Source of the DNA: Zelonia costaricensis
Lineage: Eukaryota; Euglenozoa; Kinetoplastea; Trypanosomatida; Trypanosomatidae
Length of the DNA stretch: 41,469 nt
Direction: 5' to 3'
Assembly: GCA_030849075.1 (NCBI GenBank)
Contig: JASAOO010003325.1
Coordinates: 1 to 41,469 of the forward strand
The translations under genes and the position numbers were made by a program. This document shows positions 7,472-18,000 of this stretch, in pieces. Numbering within the stretch: the stretch's first letter is position 1; every line of letters begins with the position of its first letter. Under the pieces are notes generated by a model. The model ran no database searches. It was not told the origin of the DNA and was given only the letters and a program-made list of their open reading frames with translations.

Positions 7472-9751
7472 TCAGTTTTTCCAGAGATGCAGCACGGCGA
7501 GGCAGAACTCGTCGTAGGACAGCGCGGACTTCTTGTGAAAGGCGAAGCGGGCCATGGTGGACTGCACCATCTTGTCCAGCGCAGCCTCCTCACGCGCGTG
7601 CCGCGACGCCTCCTGCCGCGACGCCAAGTGGCTCAGCGTCGACGGCGTCGCCGAGGCGCCCATGGCTGACGAGGCGCCCCAGCTGCGGATCAGGCCGGGA
7701 AGCGTAGAGATGGTGAGGAGGGAGACACGGTCCTCCGGCGAGACGCCGTTCGCGCGGCGCACTGGTGAGACGGCCTGGTGCTGCTGCTCGTGGTAGCACC
7801 GCCGGACCTCGGCCCGGTATGCCTCCTCGTCGTCTTCGACACGGATGGATGTCTGGCCGCTCCGGTGTGGCTTGCCCTCGCGGAGCCCGCACGGGTCGAC
7901 GCACTGCAGGATGCGGCGCATCGCGGCGCTGGACAGGCACGGCGAGGCAGCGTTCGGGTCGTCGCAGAGAGAGAGGAAGAGCCGCCGCGCCACGTCCTCC
8001 TGCAGAACGCCGGCGAGGCTGAAGAGGTGCTTGACGAGGCCGGGGTGGAAGTCCTCCACCGTCGACGGCGCGGCAGCAGCGGCGGCAGTGGACGGCGCCA
8101 CTGCAGCCGGGGCCCCTGCGGTGCTGCCTGGGCTGGAGTGCAGGAGCTGGCTGAAGAACAGGCCCGCGCGCTCGTGCGGTGGAGCGGCGGAGGCGCCCTG
8201 CATCAGCTGCGAGGCCCGGGGTGGGCCGCTGCGGCTGTGGAAGGAGCCGTGCCGGCTGGCGTTCGAGTTGGCGCGGGACAGGAGGTGGGAAGTGTGCAAC
8301 GTGGCGAGTGACCTGCGCCGCTGCACCGGGCTCGCGAAGGGAGCCGCAGCGTTCACGGCCACACTCGAGGGCAGCCCCGCCGCTGCCGCGCTCAGGGACG
8401 CGAGGGAGACGGGGGTGGGAAGGTTGCCGGAGGCCGCGGCGATCTGCGGCAGTAGATCGGAGGCGGGATCGCTGCTCAGGTTGCTCCGGAATGGCGCCGC
8501 GGTGTGGCGCCGATCGCGCGGGGACGGGACGGAGGCGCGGCGCGAGTCGGGCGCACCAGCGCTCTGCGGGGTCGACGTCGGCGGTGTGGAGCTCAAGCCG
8601 CGGACGGAGGCGGGCGGGGGCGAGGGTGTGGCGCCGGAAACGAGCCCGACCTGCGGACGGTACCGCGCCTGACTCTCGTCGTGGCTGCTGTGCGGACTGC
8701 CGAAGGGGACGCCGATGCGCTGCGTCGGGGTCGCGCTGAAGGAGCCGCTGCTCACCATCTCCACGCGTGTCTCGCGTCCCGACGCTGGCGGCGTCAGGCC
8801 AAGACTCTGCTGCGGCCACGCGCCGCCCGGTGTGTCCCCCTTGGTAGCCCGCCCTGTGGCGCGTGGCCCCGGAGCAGCGGCGGCGGCCTCGGCGAGGAGC
8901 CGCTGGTGCTGGCACTCGCTGAGTGTTCGGGACCACCACACAAGGACCTGCTCCAGCTCCGCCGCCACGGCATCGCGCGGCAGCACGTCGGTCGCCTCCG
9001 CCGCCCACGCACACAGCACATCTTCGTGCGCGCAAAACGCCGCGCCCAGCTCGGCGGGGATGCGGTCATCCAGGCGCTGGTGCACCTCCTTGGCAATCTG
9101 CCCCTCCAGCGCTTGAAGCTGCGCGTTCAGGTACGCGGTCCAGAACTCGTGCACCGCGCGGCGGTGCTGCTTGTCGCGCAGCCGGTCCTCCAGCGGGACA
9201 CGCGCGCCGCAGTGCACCCCAAGCGAAAAGCTACCGACCGCCTCCACGTAGCAGCGGTTGACGCTCCGGCTAACGCCGCTGACGCGGAACGTCGTCGAGG
9301 CGCTGCGCAGCACCGCCTCCACGTCGGGCGTGAACGGAGAGCGGTGCTGCTCTCCCGCGGAGCACGGCACGTACTCGAGCACCACCTCCGTCACTTTTGC
9401 GGTGGCCTCGTCGCCGCTAGCGCAGTCGACGACGTCGGCCCGGAGCTCCTCCTCCTCCTCCACGGCGTGCACGTCCTCCGTGACGCGGACCAGCTTCTCG
9501 CGGAGGAGGGTGTCGCGGTAGGGCGCGAACAGCAGCGTGCACCGCCGCACCGCCCCAACCTCGTTTGGCGGAATCATGTTCTCCATCACGCTGCACGCAG
9601 CGATGCGGCCATCGACGCCGTAGCGCTTAATAGCGTCGATGTTGCGCAGTGCCCGCACGACGGCGGCGGCGGGAGCGGCAATGATGGACGAGCATGTGAC
9701 GTGGCTGGGCGAGTCCACGAGGCTCCCGCGCCGGCTCGAAACGCTGGACAT
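7472..9751 (-). CDS. SRPBCC/START-like protein with EF-hand-like C-terminal segments
   Basis: Predicted 759 residues. Residues 15-217 look like an SRPBCC (polyketide-cyclase/Bet v 1-like) domain: an opening strand HVTCSSIIAAPAAAVVRALR, then IKRYG, then GAVRRCTLLF (about 66-75) followed by EKLVRV, and a closing amphipathic helix HEFWTAYLNAQLQALEGQI (201-219). Such domains bind hydrophobic ligands or lipids in a cavity. A long Ser/Pro/Ala-rich, probably disordered linker (about 260-565) follows. The C-terminus has two EF-hand-like helical segments (about 575-620, and 728-759 with ALSYDEFCLAVLHL), but no complete DxDxDG calcium loop, so calcium binding is doubtful. The combination suggests a ligand-binding adaptor; the real ligand is unknown. 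The ATG at 9751 lies 24 nt after a clear splice acceptor. The open frame to 9817 is a polypyrimidine-derived extension. Confidence 0.82.
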   Translation of the reverse strand: MSSVSSRRGSLVDSPSHVTCSSIIAAPAAAVVRALRNIDAIKRYGVDGRIAACSVMENMIPPNEVGAVRRCTLLFAPYRDTLLREKLVRVTEDVHAVEEEEELRADVVDCASGDEATAKVTEVVLEYVPCSAGEQHRSPFTPDVEAVLRSASTTFRVSGVSRSVNRCYVEAVGSFSLGVHCGARVPLEDRLRDKQHRRAVHEFWTAYLNAQLQALEGQIAKEVHQRLDDRIPAELGAAFCAHEDVLCAWAAEATDVLPRDAVAAELEQVLVWWSRTLSECQHQRLLAEAAAAAPGPRATGRATKGDTPGGAWPQQSLGLTPPASGRETRVEMVSSGSFSATPTQRIGVPFGSPHSSHDESQARYRPQVGLVSGATPSPPPASVRGLSSTPPTSTPQSAGAPDSRRASVPSPRDRRHTAAPFRSNLSSDPASDLLPQIAAASGNLPTPVSLASLSAAAAGLPSSVAVNAAAPFASPVQRRRSLATLHTSHLLSRANSNASRHGSFHSRSGPPRASQLMQGASAAPPHERAGLFFSQLLHSSPGSTAGAPAAVAPSTAAAAAAPSTVEDFHPGLVKHLFSLAGVLQEDVARRLFLSLCDDPNAASPCLSSAAMRRILQCVDPCGLREGKPHRSGQTSIRVEDDEEAYRAEVRRCYHEQQHQAVSPVRRANGVSPEDRVSLLTISTLPGLIRSWGASSAMGASATPSTLSHLASRQEASRHAREEAALDKMVQSTMARFAFHKKSALSYDEFCLAVLHLWKN

Positions 9752-11068
9752 GCGGCCGCCGCTTCTTTCTTCCTTCTGATATACAAAGCAAAGAAAAAGG
9801 AATGGAAAGGAGGGCACCGGTCACGGAAACGGGTGCGTGCAAACTGCCTCCAGTGTGGCGGAGGAGGGACAGAAAAGGAATGCAAGGCAACGCAGACGAG
9901 CGTGGGAAGGAGACCGCGCTCCTGTGTGTGTCTGTGTGTGTGTAGGTGGGTGGGTGTGGGGGGTGGGGTGGGGAGGGTTGGTGTACGTCTGCGCGTATGC
10001 GCGTGGTCTGCGAGGTACGCAACTTGCAGCAAGCCACCATAAAACAAAAAGAGAACAATGCAGAAAGCCGTCAGATGAGGGGGGACACGAAAATAGAAGC
10101 CTCGAGAGGGCAGGCGAAGAGAAAGTGCTGCGAGGGCGCACTGACCACCCCCAGGGTAAACACAACACAAAGAGCTGTGGCTTCCTCGTTCCTTTTTTTC
10201 TCTCGTTTCCTCGGTGTGTGTGCAGCCGCAAACACACCGTCTCGTGACGCACAGTCGGCCGTGTGCTACTCTCTCTCTCTCTGTCTCGCTTTCCAAGGCA
10301 GCGCCACGCGCGTCACGTGTCACGCTTGAAGGAGGTGCCAGCTGACCGATGCGGTGCACACAGGTGAGGAGGGCGTGGATCGGCGGCGCAGCAGTCGAGG
10401 CAAAGATAAAAAAAGGGGAGAGGGAGAGAATCAAATAGGTGAAAGCGAGGGCCTGAGGAGGCAGTCGGAGGCTCCAGAGGGCGTAAGACCGCGCGGAAAT
10501 AAGCGCGCTGCTCTATTCCGTCGTGGGGGGGAGGGGGGGGGGGCAGCGCGGGGAAGAGGCGTGGAACCGAAGCAGCAAAACAGCACAGGGCAACGGAATA
10601 GGTGGGTTGAAACATGATGAGAGTACACGTCGCAAGACAGGACGCGGCATCGTCTCCTCTTCTTGCACCCTCTTCTTCTTTTCTTTTTGCCGCCGTCTCC
10701 TCTTCGTGTCAGCGCGGCAGTGCCATCTTGCGGTTACCGCCGGCTGCCAACTTGCAACGCGTGCTTCATCACCCTCGAGCTGGTGCGGTTCTACTTGGAT
10801 TGCTTCAATGGGTGCTGTTCATCTTCAGTGCGATGTGTTTGGATGTATATGGGGGTGGGGGTGGGGGTTGGGGGGGAGAGAAAGACAGACCACGCGTAAC
10901 GGCTGAGCCTTGGCAAACAGCACTCAGGGCTGTAACATAGGCGCCCATCACACACACACACACACTTCGCTGGAGGGCGACCGCAACCACAGCGAAAAAA
11001 AAGGTGCACACTCAGGTACACTCTTCCAGACATCGCTGAGAGGAGCTCTCGTCTTCTCTTCCCCTGCA
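9752..11068. other. Intergenic spacer, no gene seen
   Basis: About 1.3 kb. It contains GT-rich sequence at about 9919-9975 grading into G-rich repeats, a CT tract at about 10269-10284, G runs at about 10524-10542 and 10852-10880, and a CA tract at about 10949-10965. This is typical 3' UTR plus spacer for the BI-1-like gene. Confidence 0.6.
9776..9812 (-). promoter_or_regulatory. Polypyrimidine tract and trans-splice acceptor
   Basis: The minus strand has a pyrimidine tract (about 9785-9812), then TATATCAG with AG at 9777-9776. The predicted leader is 24 nt before the ATG at 9751. This is one of the clearest acceptors in the window. Confidence 0.65.
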
Positions 11069-12271
11069 TCAGCGCACGGCAGAACGACCGAGCAACAGCG
11101 TCATCGGCGAAACACGCCCGCACACGTGGCGCACCTGGTCCAGCGTCGTCGCCATGTCCCCTCGCTGGAGTAGCGAGATAGCCCGCACATACCAAAGGCC
11201 CATCACCAACCCAGACACAACCCCACTGGCCCGGTTCACGTCGAGCGAGTGGTTGGACAGCGCGAGCCACGTGTTCTGCCCCTGTCCCCCCTGCGGGCGT
11301 CGTGCGTTGTCCGTCATGACGCGGCGGATTATGTGTTGGCACGCCCAGCGCACGGTGCGGTAGATGACATACGTCGTGCCGGCGCAGATGCAGAAGGCCT
11401 CCTTCACCGGGTCCACCGAGCCGCACAGCTCCGCCTCGCTGCCGGTGAAGCGCACCATGTGAAAAATCGTCGGCAGCGTGTGCAACACGCAAATACCCAC
11501 GTTGGAGAGCAGCTGCATCGTGAAGAGCACGTTGATGTCACCATTCAGAATGATCTGCACGGCCTCCTGTCGCTTCAAGGCGTTGAACGGCGAGCCGGAG
11601 ATGCACTCGTGTGGCGCCGTGACGAGCGCCACGGAGAGCGCGGACGACAGCACCTGGGCGCTCACCACGTAGCTGACCATGCCTCGCGTCAAGTACAGCG
11701 GGACGCAGAGTCCAGTCATGGTGCAGCCGGTCATCAAGACAAAGACCAGGAGGGTGTCGCGCGCCACCCAGACGACCGGCCCCATCGCGTAGCCGGCAGA
11801 CATCAGCGAAACCGCAAAGCACAGCGTCCGGGCCACCGGCAGCATCAGCTCCTTGGGGCTGCCGAGCAGCAGCATCGCGGGCACCAACGTCGTCGCCACC
11901 GGGAAGGCTATGGGGATGTACGGCATGTAGTGAAACTGCGCGACACCCGCGGCGAGCGCCAGCATGCCGGCTGTGGCGAGGCCGTACGTCGTCGTCAGGT
12001 GGGCGCGGGCCATGGCGAACCGCTTCGCGTCGCCCATGGGCCGGGTGTGGTTCTTCACCGCCTCCACGACAGCCTCCAGACGTCTGTTGAGCCGCGCGGG
12101 GAGAAGCCGCGCGACGAGACCGGCCTTGTAGCACGTGGCCAGCGCGTAGCCGCCTAGAATGGCGAGGGAGGCGTAGCGCAGCGCACGGACCATCTGCTGC
12201 TGCGGCCCCGACAGAGTCGCCGGCGGGGACGCGGGAGTCCCGCTCACCGGCTGTCCGGGCGAGGCAGTCAT
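11069..12271 (-). CDS. Bax inhibitor-1 (TMBIM)-like multi-pass membrane protein
   Basis: Predicted 400 residues with about seven to eight hydrophobic segments: about 32-50, 92-112, 119-136, 149-169, 172-193, 198-217, 244-270 and perhaps 349-368. Parts follow the BI-1 pattern: AHLTTTYGLATAGMLALAAG (90-109) resembles the first BI-1 helix (HL-x-VY-x-LA...AAG); SAGYAMGPVV (158-167) resembles the G-x-GP motif; and TGCTMTGLCVPLYLTRG (181-197), then LSSALSVAL, match the following T-x-F...Y-x-R and L-x-x-L blocks. BI-1 family proteins sit in ER, Golgi or mitochondrial membranes and affect Ca2+ leak and stress responses. A basic 20-residue segment before the first BI-1-like helix and a 130-residue C-terminal extension distinguish it. 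The family call rests on motif memory, and a generic mitochondrial membrane protein remains possible. M at 12271 is 23 nt after a good acceptor. Confidence 0.72.
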   Translation of the reverse strand: MTASPGQPVSGTPASPPATLSGPQQQMVRALRYASLAILGGYALATCYKAGLVARLLPARLNRRLEAVVEAVKNHTRPMGDAKRFAMARAHLTTTYGLATAGMLALAAGVAQFHYMPYIPIAFPVATTLVPAMLLLGSPKELMLPVARTLCFAVSLMSAGYAMGPVVWVARDTLLVFVLMTGCTMTGLCVPLYLTRGMVSYVVSAQVLSSALSVALVTAPHECISGSPFNALKRQEAVQIILNGDINVLFTMQLLSNVGICVLHTLPTIFHMVRFTGSEAELCGSVDPVKEAFCICAGTTYVIYRTVRWACQHIIRRVMTDNARRPQGGQGQNTWLALSNHSLDVNRASGVVSGLVMGLWYVRAISLLQRGDMATTLDQVRHVCGRVSPMTLLLGRSAVR

Positions 12272-15033
12272 GGCAACCTCGTCGAGGACGCGTGCTGTGG
12301 GCGGAACAAGAAGGAAGCCGCCTTGTGGTGGCGCGTGTTCTTCTCTTTTGTTTTTTTTTTTCTGCGAGGGAGAGCTGCCAACTTCCTCGACGCAAGTTGC
12401 GGTATTTGGATGCAGACTGTGACCGTGGTACGCCGTGCGGAAAGGCGCCACCACGCGAACGTTGCGCGATGGTGCTACCGCGACGCAGCGGAGGAGGGCT
12501 CCGGTGGTGCTTGTTCCTTGTGTGGCCAGCGACGGGAAGAAAGTCGCAGGGCAGAGAAAGCACAGAAGAGGCAACGCCGCTGTTTTGAATGACTGCAGCT
12601 GGCACCGGTGAAGGCCACGCAGCACAGACTAAGACGAATATGTACACGCGTAGAAGCACGTCAGTGTGGTGTGTGTGTGTGTGTGTGAAAATGGGAGTGT
12701 AGCCAGAAGGGTAGCGAACGCGACATGTGCAGAACACAACAAAGAAACGCTGCGCAATGCGAGGCGCGCACGTCAACGGAGGGGGCGCACTCTCACAAGT
12801 CGCAGCGGCAAGCTTCTCCACGTTGAATGCGGAGCCGTGCACTCGACACTTACTCTTGACCCAAATGCGTGGAAGGTCACAAGAACAGCGGACCCCCCCC
12901 CCCTCCGCTCTCTTCTTCACGCGGGCTCGGCGCTCCGCTGCAGCTCGCGGCGCCAGCGCCGGCCCGAGGCAGCGCAGCGCGACTTTCTCTGGGTTCGTTT
13001 CCACGGCCGCGCAGCGCACGCGCCTACCATCCCAGGCACGAAAACAGAAAAAGGTTGGAGGGCCCGCTGTGCAACCTTGACGCACAGAAAAGGGGAGGAA
13101 AAGGCGCTCTTCTGCGTTGCACCGCAGGACCCTTGCCATGATCCGCTTCGCTTTACCCACCCCGCGTGTTGACACGTTGACGGTTTTTTTTTTTTTTCGG
13201 TCTTCTCTCCTACTCGTGCCGACAACGGTGCGGGCGGATGCGTGCCTGCAAAACACGCCATACCCCCGTGCGCTTCACCCCTCACACGGTGCGTCGCTAA
13301 CACCTCCAAGAGTAGAAGAGGGGGTCCGCGCGTTGCGGCGGGCAGCTGTGCCGACAACACCCATCTTTTATCCTTTTTTGTGCCGGTTCCTCTCCTGTTG
13401 AGGCTCGTCGCACAGCGACAACCCAACAAAGCCGTCACGTGGTGTCAGCGCTCCCCGATTGCACCACACGCGTGATCACAAGCAGTGCACTTGCACGCCG
13501 ACTCGGTCCGCGACGGTGACGCATGTGCAATCGGCCAGAGAAAACGGCGAAGAGTCGCCAGCACGCAACCAAGCGAAGCTCCACTTTGGGCCAGCATACG
13601 AGACACCGTCTAGAAGCACCTGTCAGGAGTCACCACAGAGCTGAAAGGAAAAAAAGGGAAGAGTGTGCGCGGCCGCGGTGGACTCGCGAAGCCATGGTCG
13701 GTGCGGTTCATCCTCAGGAGTCCACGGCACGTCGCGCGCCGAAGAGGTCGGGGTGTAGAAAGGATTCGCGAGGGGGGGGGGTGCAGCCGCGAGAGTAGTC
13801 GGCGGACGTGAACATGATTGGAAAGTAGAACAACGAACGGATGCGTCCTCTACAACTCAGAAAAATGACGAGAGCACCACCACCTCACTGGCTCGTCCAC
13901 TGCGACGCGCCAACAACAAAACGCCAAGGAAAGCAAAATGGCGCTGTTGTCGCAGCGTGTCGACAACGCGCATCGGCACGCGCAAACGGTACAAGAAAAA
14001 GCGCCGCACAAGTGACAACGACGAAGCGGCCCCTCGACGCCACCACCAAACAGCACATGCAGTGCCCACACAGAGGACGTGCGCGCGCGAATTCGTACAC
14101 GCACATGCACACACGCGAGATTTCTAAAGTGCAACTGAGCGACAGCAAGCCGACAGGGGAAACGTAAAATGATGCGGTGGACGGATGCACCACCCGCCCG
14201 CTGGAGAGGCGAGCCACCGGAAAACAACTAAACAGGACGGAAGAAGGCGGCGCGCGTGGGTTGGCAGGTACGACAGTGGGGGAACGAAAGGGAAGAGAGC
14301 CGCACTTGGAGAGGCCACACAAACACACCCACAGGCACACGCATATGCACTCGCAGAAACCAACGCATGTAGGCATCCGTGCGCTCGTGACGATGAGGGA
14401 AAGACTAAGAAAGCAAAACGTAAAACAGAAAAGGCGGAAGCAAAGACATCAGGCATGAAACACCCGTGCCGCTCCCCTCCCCCCCCCCATCCCACCCCTC
14501 CCCACCCACTCCTCCCCCTGTCCGCCTCGCAAATGAAACGCTGCGGATGCGCAGCAGGCGCACGGTGCTTTCGCTCACTTTTTTTTATATCTGAAGCAGT
14601 GCATGGAAAGCGGGAGTGGGCCACCACATTCCCCGTCTCGACAGGAGCGCCTTCGCCGAGTCGCTGCAGCAGCGAGACGCGCCGCGCGGCCACGGTCCGC
14701 GGCAGAGGGCAAGAACGCGAAGGTCAGCACCACTGCGCATCCTGCGAGAGGAGGAGGGTTGGGGGACGGGAAAGCAAGGGAGCACAGAGTGAATCCGCTA
14801 CACGGTACATAGAGTGGGTATGTTGGGCGGCAACAGCCCCCCCCCTCACATCGACAAACAAAAGGGAAAAGGAGCCGCAGCTGAGGCGATACTTGAAAGC
14901 GTGCGAGGCGACGGGGCAGAAGCATCACGTGTGTGTGCTGGAGATGAAGTAGAGGAAGGGGGACACAGCCTTGACGTGCTCACGTGACGGGTCAGCGCAG
15001 CACACCTCTTCCACCACCACCCCCGCTCGTCCA
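12272..15033. other. Longest gene-free spacer (2.8 kb)
   Basis: No protein gene is supportable. It has GT dinucleotides at 12670-12687, an 11-C run at about 12893-12903, a T run at about 13183-13197, a G run at 13773-13780, CA-rich sequence at about 14317-14347, and a C run at about 14480-14489. Several minus-strand frames of 60-190 codons exist, but they have Cys/Val or Arg/Ser runs from microsatellite sequence and no domain. A long 3' UTR for the 1129-residue protein, or an unrecognised noncoding RNA, could fill part of it. Confidence 0.5.
12295..12318 (-). promoter_or_regulatory. Polypyrimidine tract and trans-splice acceptor
   Basis: On the minus strand CTTCCTTCTTGTTCCGCCC is followed by ACAG, with AG at 12296-12295. 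This gives a 23-nt leader to the ATG at 12271 and rules out the in-frame upstream methionine at 12625. Confidence 0.6.
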
Positions 15034-18000
15034 TCAGCGCCGCGTCGGGCGCTCGGCGGAGGGCGACGGCGACGCCGCTGACGCCGCCACGCCGCCGAGC
15101 TGCGTCTGCCTGCCCGTGACGGAGGGCTGCGGCTCTACCCCTGCCGCGGGTGGCGCTGCGTGGCGACGGCCGGAGAAGGAGGCGGAGGCTGTGGGCGACG
15201 CCGGCGAGTGGACGCTCGCGCTGTTCGAGCCAGTCACGCCCGATTCGAGAGCGGCAATTGTGTCCTCGAGGCGGCGCAGCAGCGGCGCGACGAAGCGGCG
15301 CGTGGACACCGAGTTGCGCTTTGCCGTGGACTCCCGCTGGATGCTGATGGCGCGAGTCTTCGTCGGCGCGCACGCGATCGGGGTTGGATGGGTGGACGCG
15401 TTCGCGAAAGCACGCGGCGTCGCGCCGCTCTTCACCTCCGCAGCCGCCTGCTCCAGCATCGTTGCGGCCGTCATGTACAGGTCCTGCATCACCGGGGCCC
15501 GCGCTGCCATGTCCTCGAGCATGCCGCCGATCATAAGGGCGATGGAGCTGAAGTTGATCGGCTCCGCGCACGCCGCAGTCGCCGCCTGCGCCGTACCAGC
15601 GGCAGCCTCCATCCGCCTCAGTGCCATGGCAGCCGGGGGCAGCAAGCAGAGGTGCGGCACGTGGTTCTTGTCCACCACCGAGCTCGTGTTGCCGTCGTCG
15701 AAGGCGACGTACACCATCTGCGTGACGGGCACCGCACGGGCCTCGGCGACGCGCGTGGCGAAGCACGGCAGCAGCCCCTTCGCTTCCACCTCGAAGAAAG
15801 CGGCGAGCGCGCGGTGGGCGAGCAGATAGCGGGCAAGGCCGCCCTTGCTCGAGGGCTGTGCATCCGCTGCAGCCGCCAGCGTCGGGGCCACGCGCCGACT
15901 CGTTTCCGCCGCAGGGCACATGCGTGGCAGTCGGTAGCGCAGCACCATGCTGGCATCACCGCTCGCCACTGCAGCCGCCGGCATCTCGATGGACTCTATG
16001 TAGAGGAAGTGCATGGCACTCCGCTGGTTGCTCGGCACCGGCCCCGTCACATCCCCGTCCGCCGCGATCGCCTGGAAGAGCAAGCCACCCGAGGCCGCGG
16101 ATGACGGGTCCACCTGGAACCACACCGCATCGAGCACGGCCCCCCACCGCTGCCGCTCCGCCGGCCCCGCCACGGCGCGCACCGCGGCAGCGTAGTCGTC
16201 CGCGTTGGCGGGCACCTGCACCGGCACGCCCACCTCGACGGTCAGGGACCGTAGCGAGCTCCGCGCGACGCACAGGCGCGCCAGCTCCTGCACCACGACG
16301 CACAGCGCCGCGGCCGTGGAGGTGAGGCGCGAGAAGCCGCTCTTGCGGCCGCCCACGAGCCCGAGCAGCACATCCTCCGAGCTCGTCATGCCCTTCGCCA
16401 CCTCCGCTGCGATCCACTCCCGGCGCAGCAGCTTCACGGCGGCGTAGCGCACCGCAGCGACCAGCCACGCGCGGCTCAGGGCCGCGTCCTGCTCCGCCAC
16501 GGTCGCCGTCTCCGCCGGGCTCTCCGACGCGGCGTGGGCACACACGAGAAGAATTGCGTACAAGGCGTTGCCCACCGCGTCCTCTGCGGCCGCCGGCGAG
16601 CCAGCGAGGGGGGCGGACGCGGGGGAGACTACCACGTACTCGTCCACTGGCCGAGATGGGCGACGGCGCGGAGGGGCCGCGGTGTCCGCTGCCACGGCGG
16701 CAGGCGGGGCCTTGGGAACCGACGCTGGTGGAGCAGCAGCCGCACGTGGGCGTGTGACTGCGGGTGTCCCTGGCGGTGGTGGCTGCTGCGCCGTCGACAC
16801 GTGCACGGGCGGCGTGGAGGGGAGCGAGACGGCGGAGGTGCTCGACGGCGCTGGTGGTGGCGCGCGTGTTCTGGCAGCCGGGGCCGGCGCCGGGGCTGGA
16901 GGCGGAGCCGAAGCTGGTGCGGCGGGGGCGGCCGCGGAGGAGGCAGCGTTGCGCGGCAGCGCCCGCCGCGTCTCGCTGGCGGCGTGATTGCTATTGCCGT
17001 CCGCCGGCTCGCTGGGTGTGGGCCGCTCCTGGGGCCGGTAGTACTGCATCATCACCTCCGAGGGCGGGACGAAGTGGCCGTGCCCGCCGTCCGCGCCGTT
17101 GCCGACGCCGTTCTGGCTCAGCGACGGCCAGGCCGTGCCGCCGCTCCGCTTCGACAAGGCGTTCATGAGCTCGTCGTGCGTCTCGAACCCGCGCAGCTTC
17201 AGCCACTTCTCGTAGTGCTTCATAAACTCGACGGTCAGGTTCATCTGATGTGCCATTAGGCTCATGTCGCTCAGCACGCACCCGTACACGGCGATCTGCG
17301 CGCGCCGGCTGCGCTCCTGCTCGGCAGGCGACAACTCGAAGGACTCGCCGCGCTGCTGCCGCTCGTGAATTGTGTGCATGAGCGTCGCGATCACCTCCTG
17401 CTCCGCCGCCACGGCGTTGAGGGTCTCCTCGGCCAGCCCCGCCGTGTCCATCTCGGCCACCGCCGACTCACTGGGCAACAGCAGCGCTCCACTGTCCTGC
17501 GAGGAGGCACGCCCTGGCGTCTGGATCTGCGAGTTCGCCATCGCCGCCCGGCCGCTACCGGACCGCTCCGGTGCCGCCTTGATCGCCGCCGGCGCGGCCG
17601 CCCCGCTGGCCTTGTTGAGCATCAGGGTGTGGTTGAGCAGCAGCAGCATGTGCTCCGACTGGTTAAAAAACTCCTGGTACATGTACTTCTCCTCCGCTGT
17701 CAGGTAGCAGCTCGTCGCCGCCGTCACGCACGCCGCCGGCACGCGCTCGCGGAAGGTGCGGCTGATGGAGCGCAAGCGGCGTCGCTCCTGCGCCACGACC
17801 GCCTGCCGGTCGCTGTCGAGGATGGAGACGGCGGCGGAGAACGGGTACTCCTGCAGGGACTCGTCCATCTCCTCCACGGACTGTGGCAGCCCCATCTCGT
17901 GCTCCGTCAGCACGTACTCGAGCTGCTCCTTGCAGTTCCAGAGGTGGCTGATCGAGTGCGACAGCACCCACCGGTAGAACCACTGCAGCGACGAAACCTC

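Noticed and set aside
8504..10042. 512-codon plus-strand open frame
   Set aside because: Antisense shadow of the SRPBCC-like gene running into a GT repeat.
11538..13256. 572-codon minus-strand frame overlapping the BI-1-like gene
   Set aside because: Second half is an off-frame reading of the membrane protein gene and the first half is spacer; no hydrophobic pattern or motif.
14124..14693. Possible small minus-strand gene in the 12.3-15.0 kb gap
   Set aside because: The translation is rich in Cys/Val/Ser from CA/GT and C-run sequence, with no conserved-looking domain.
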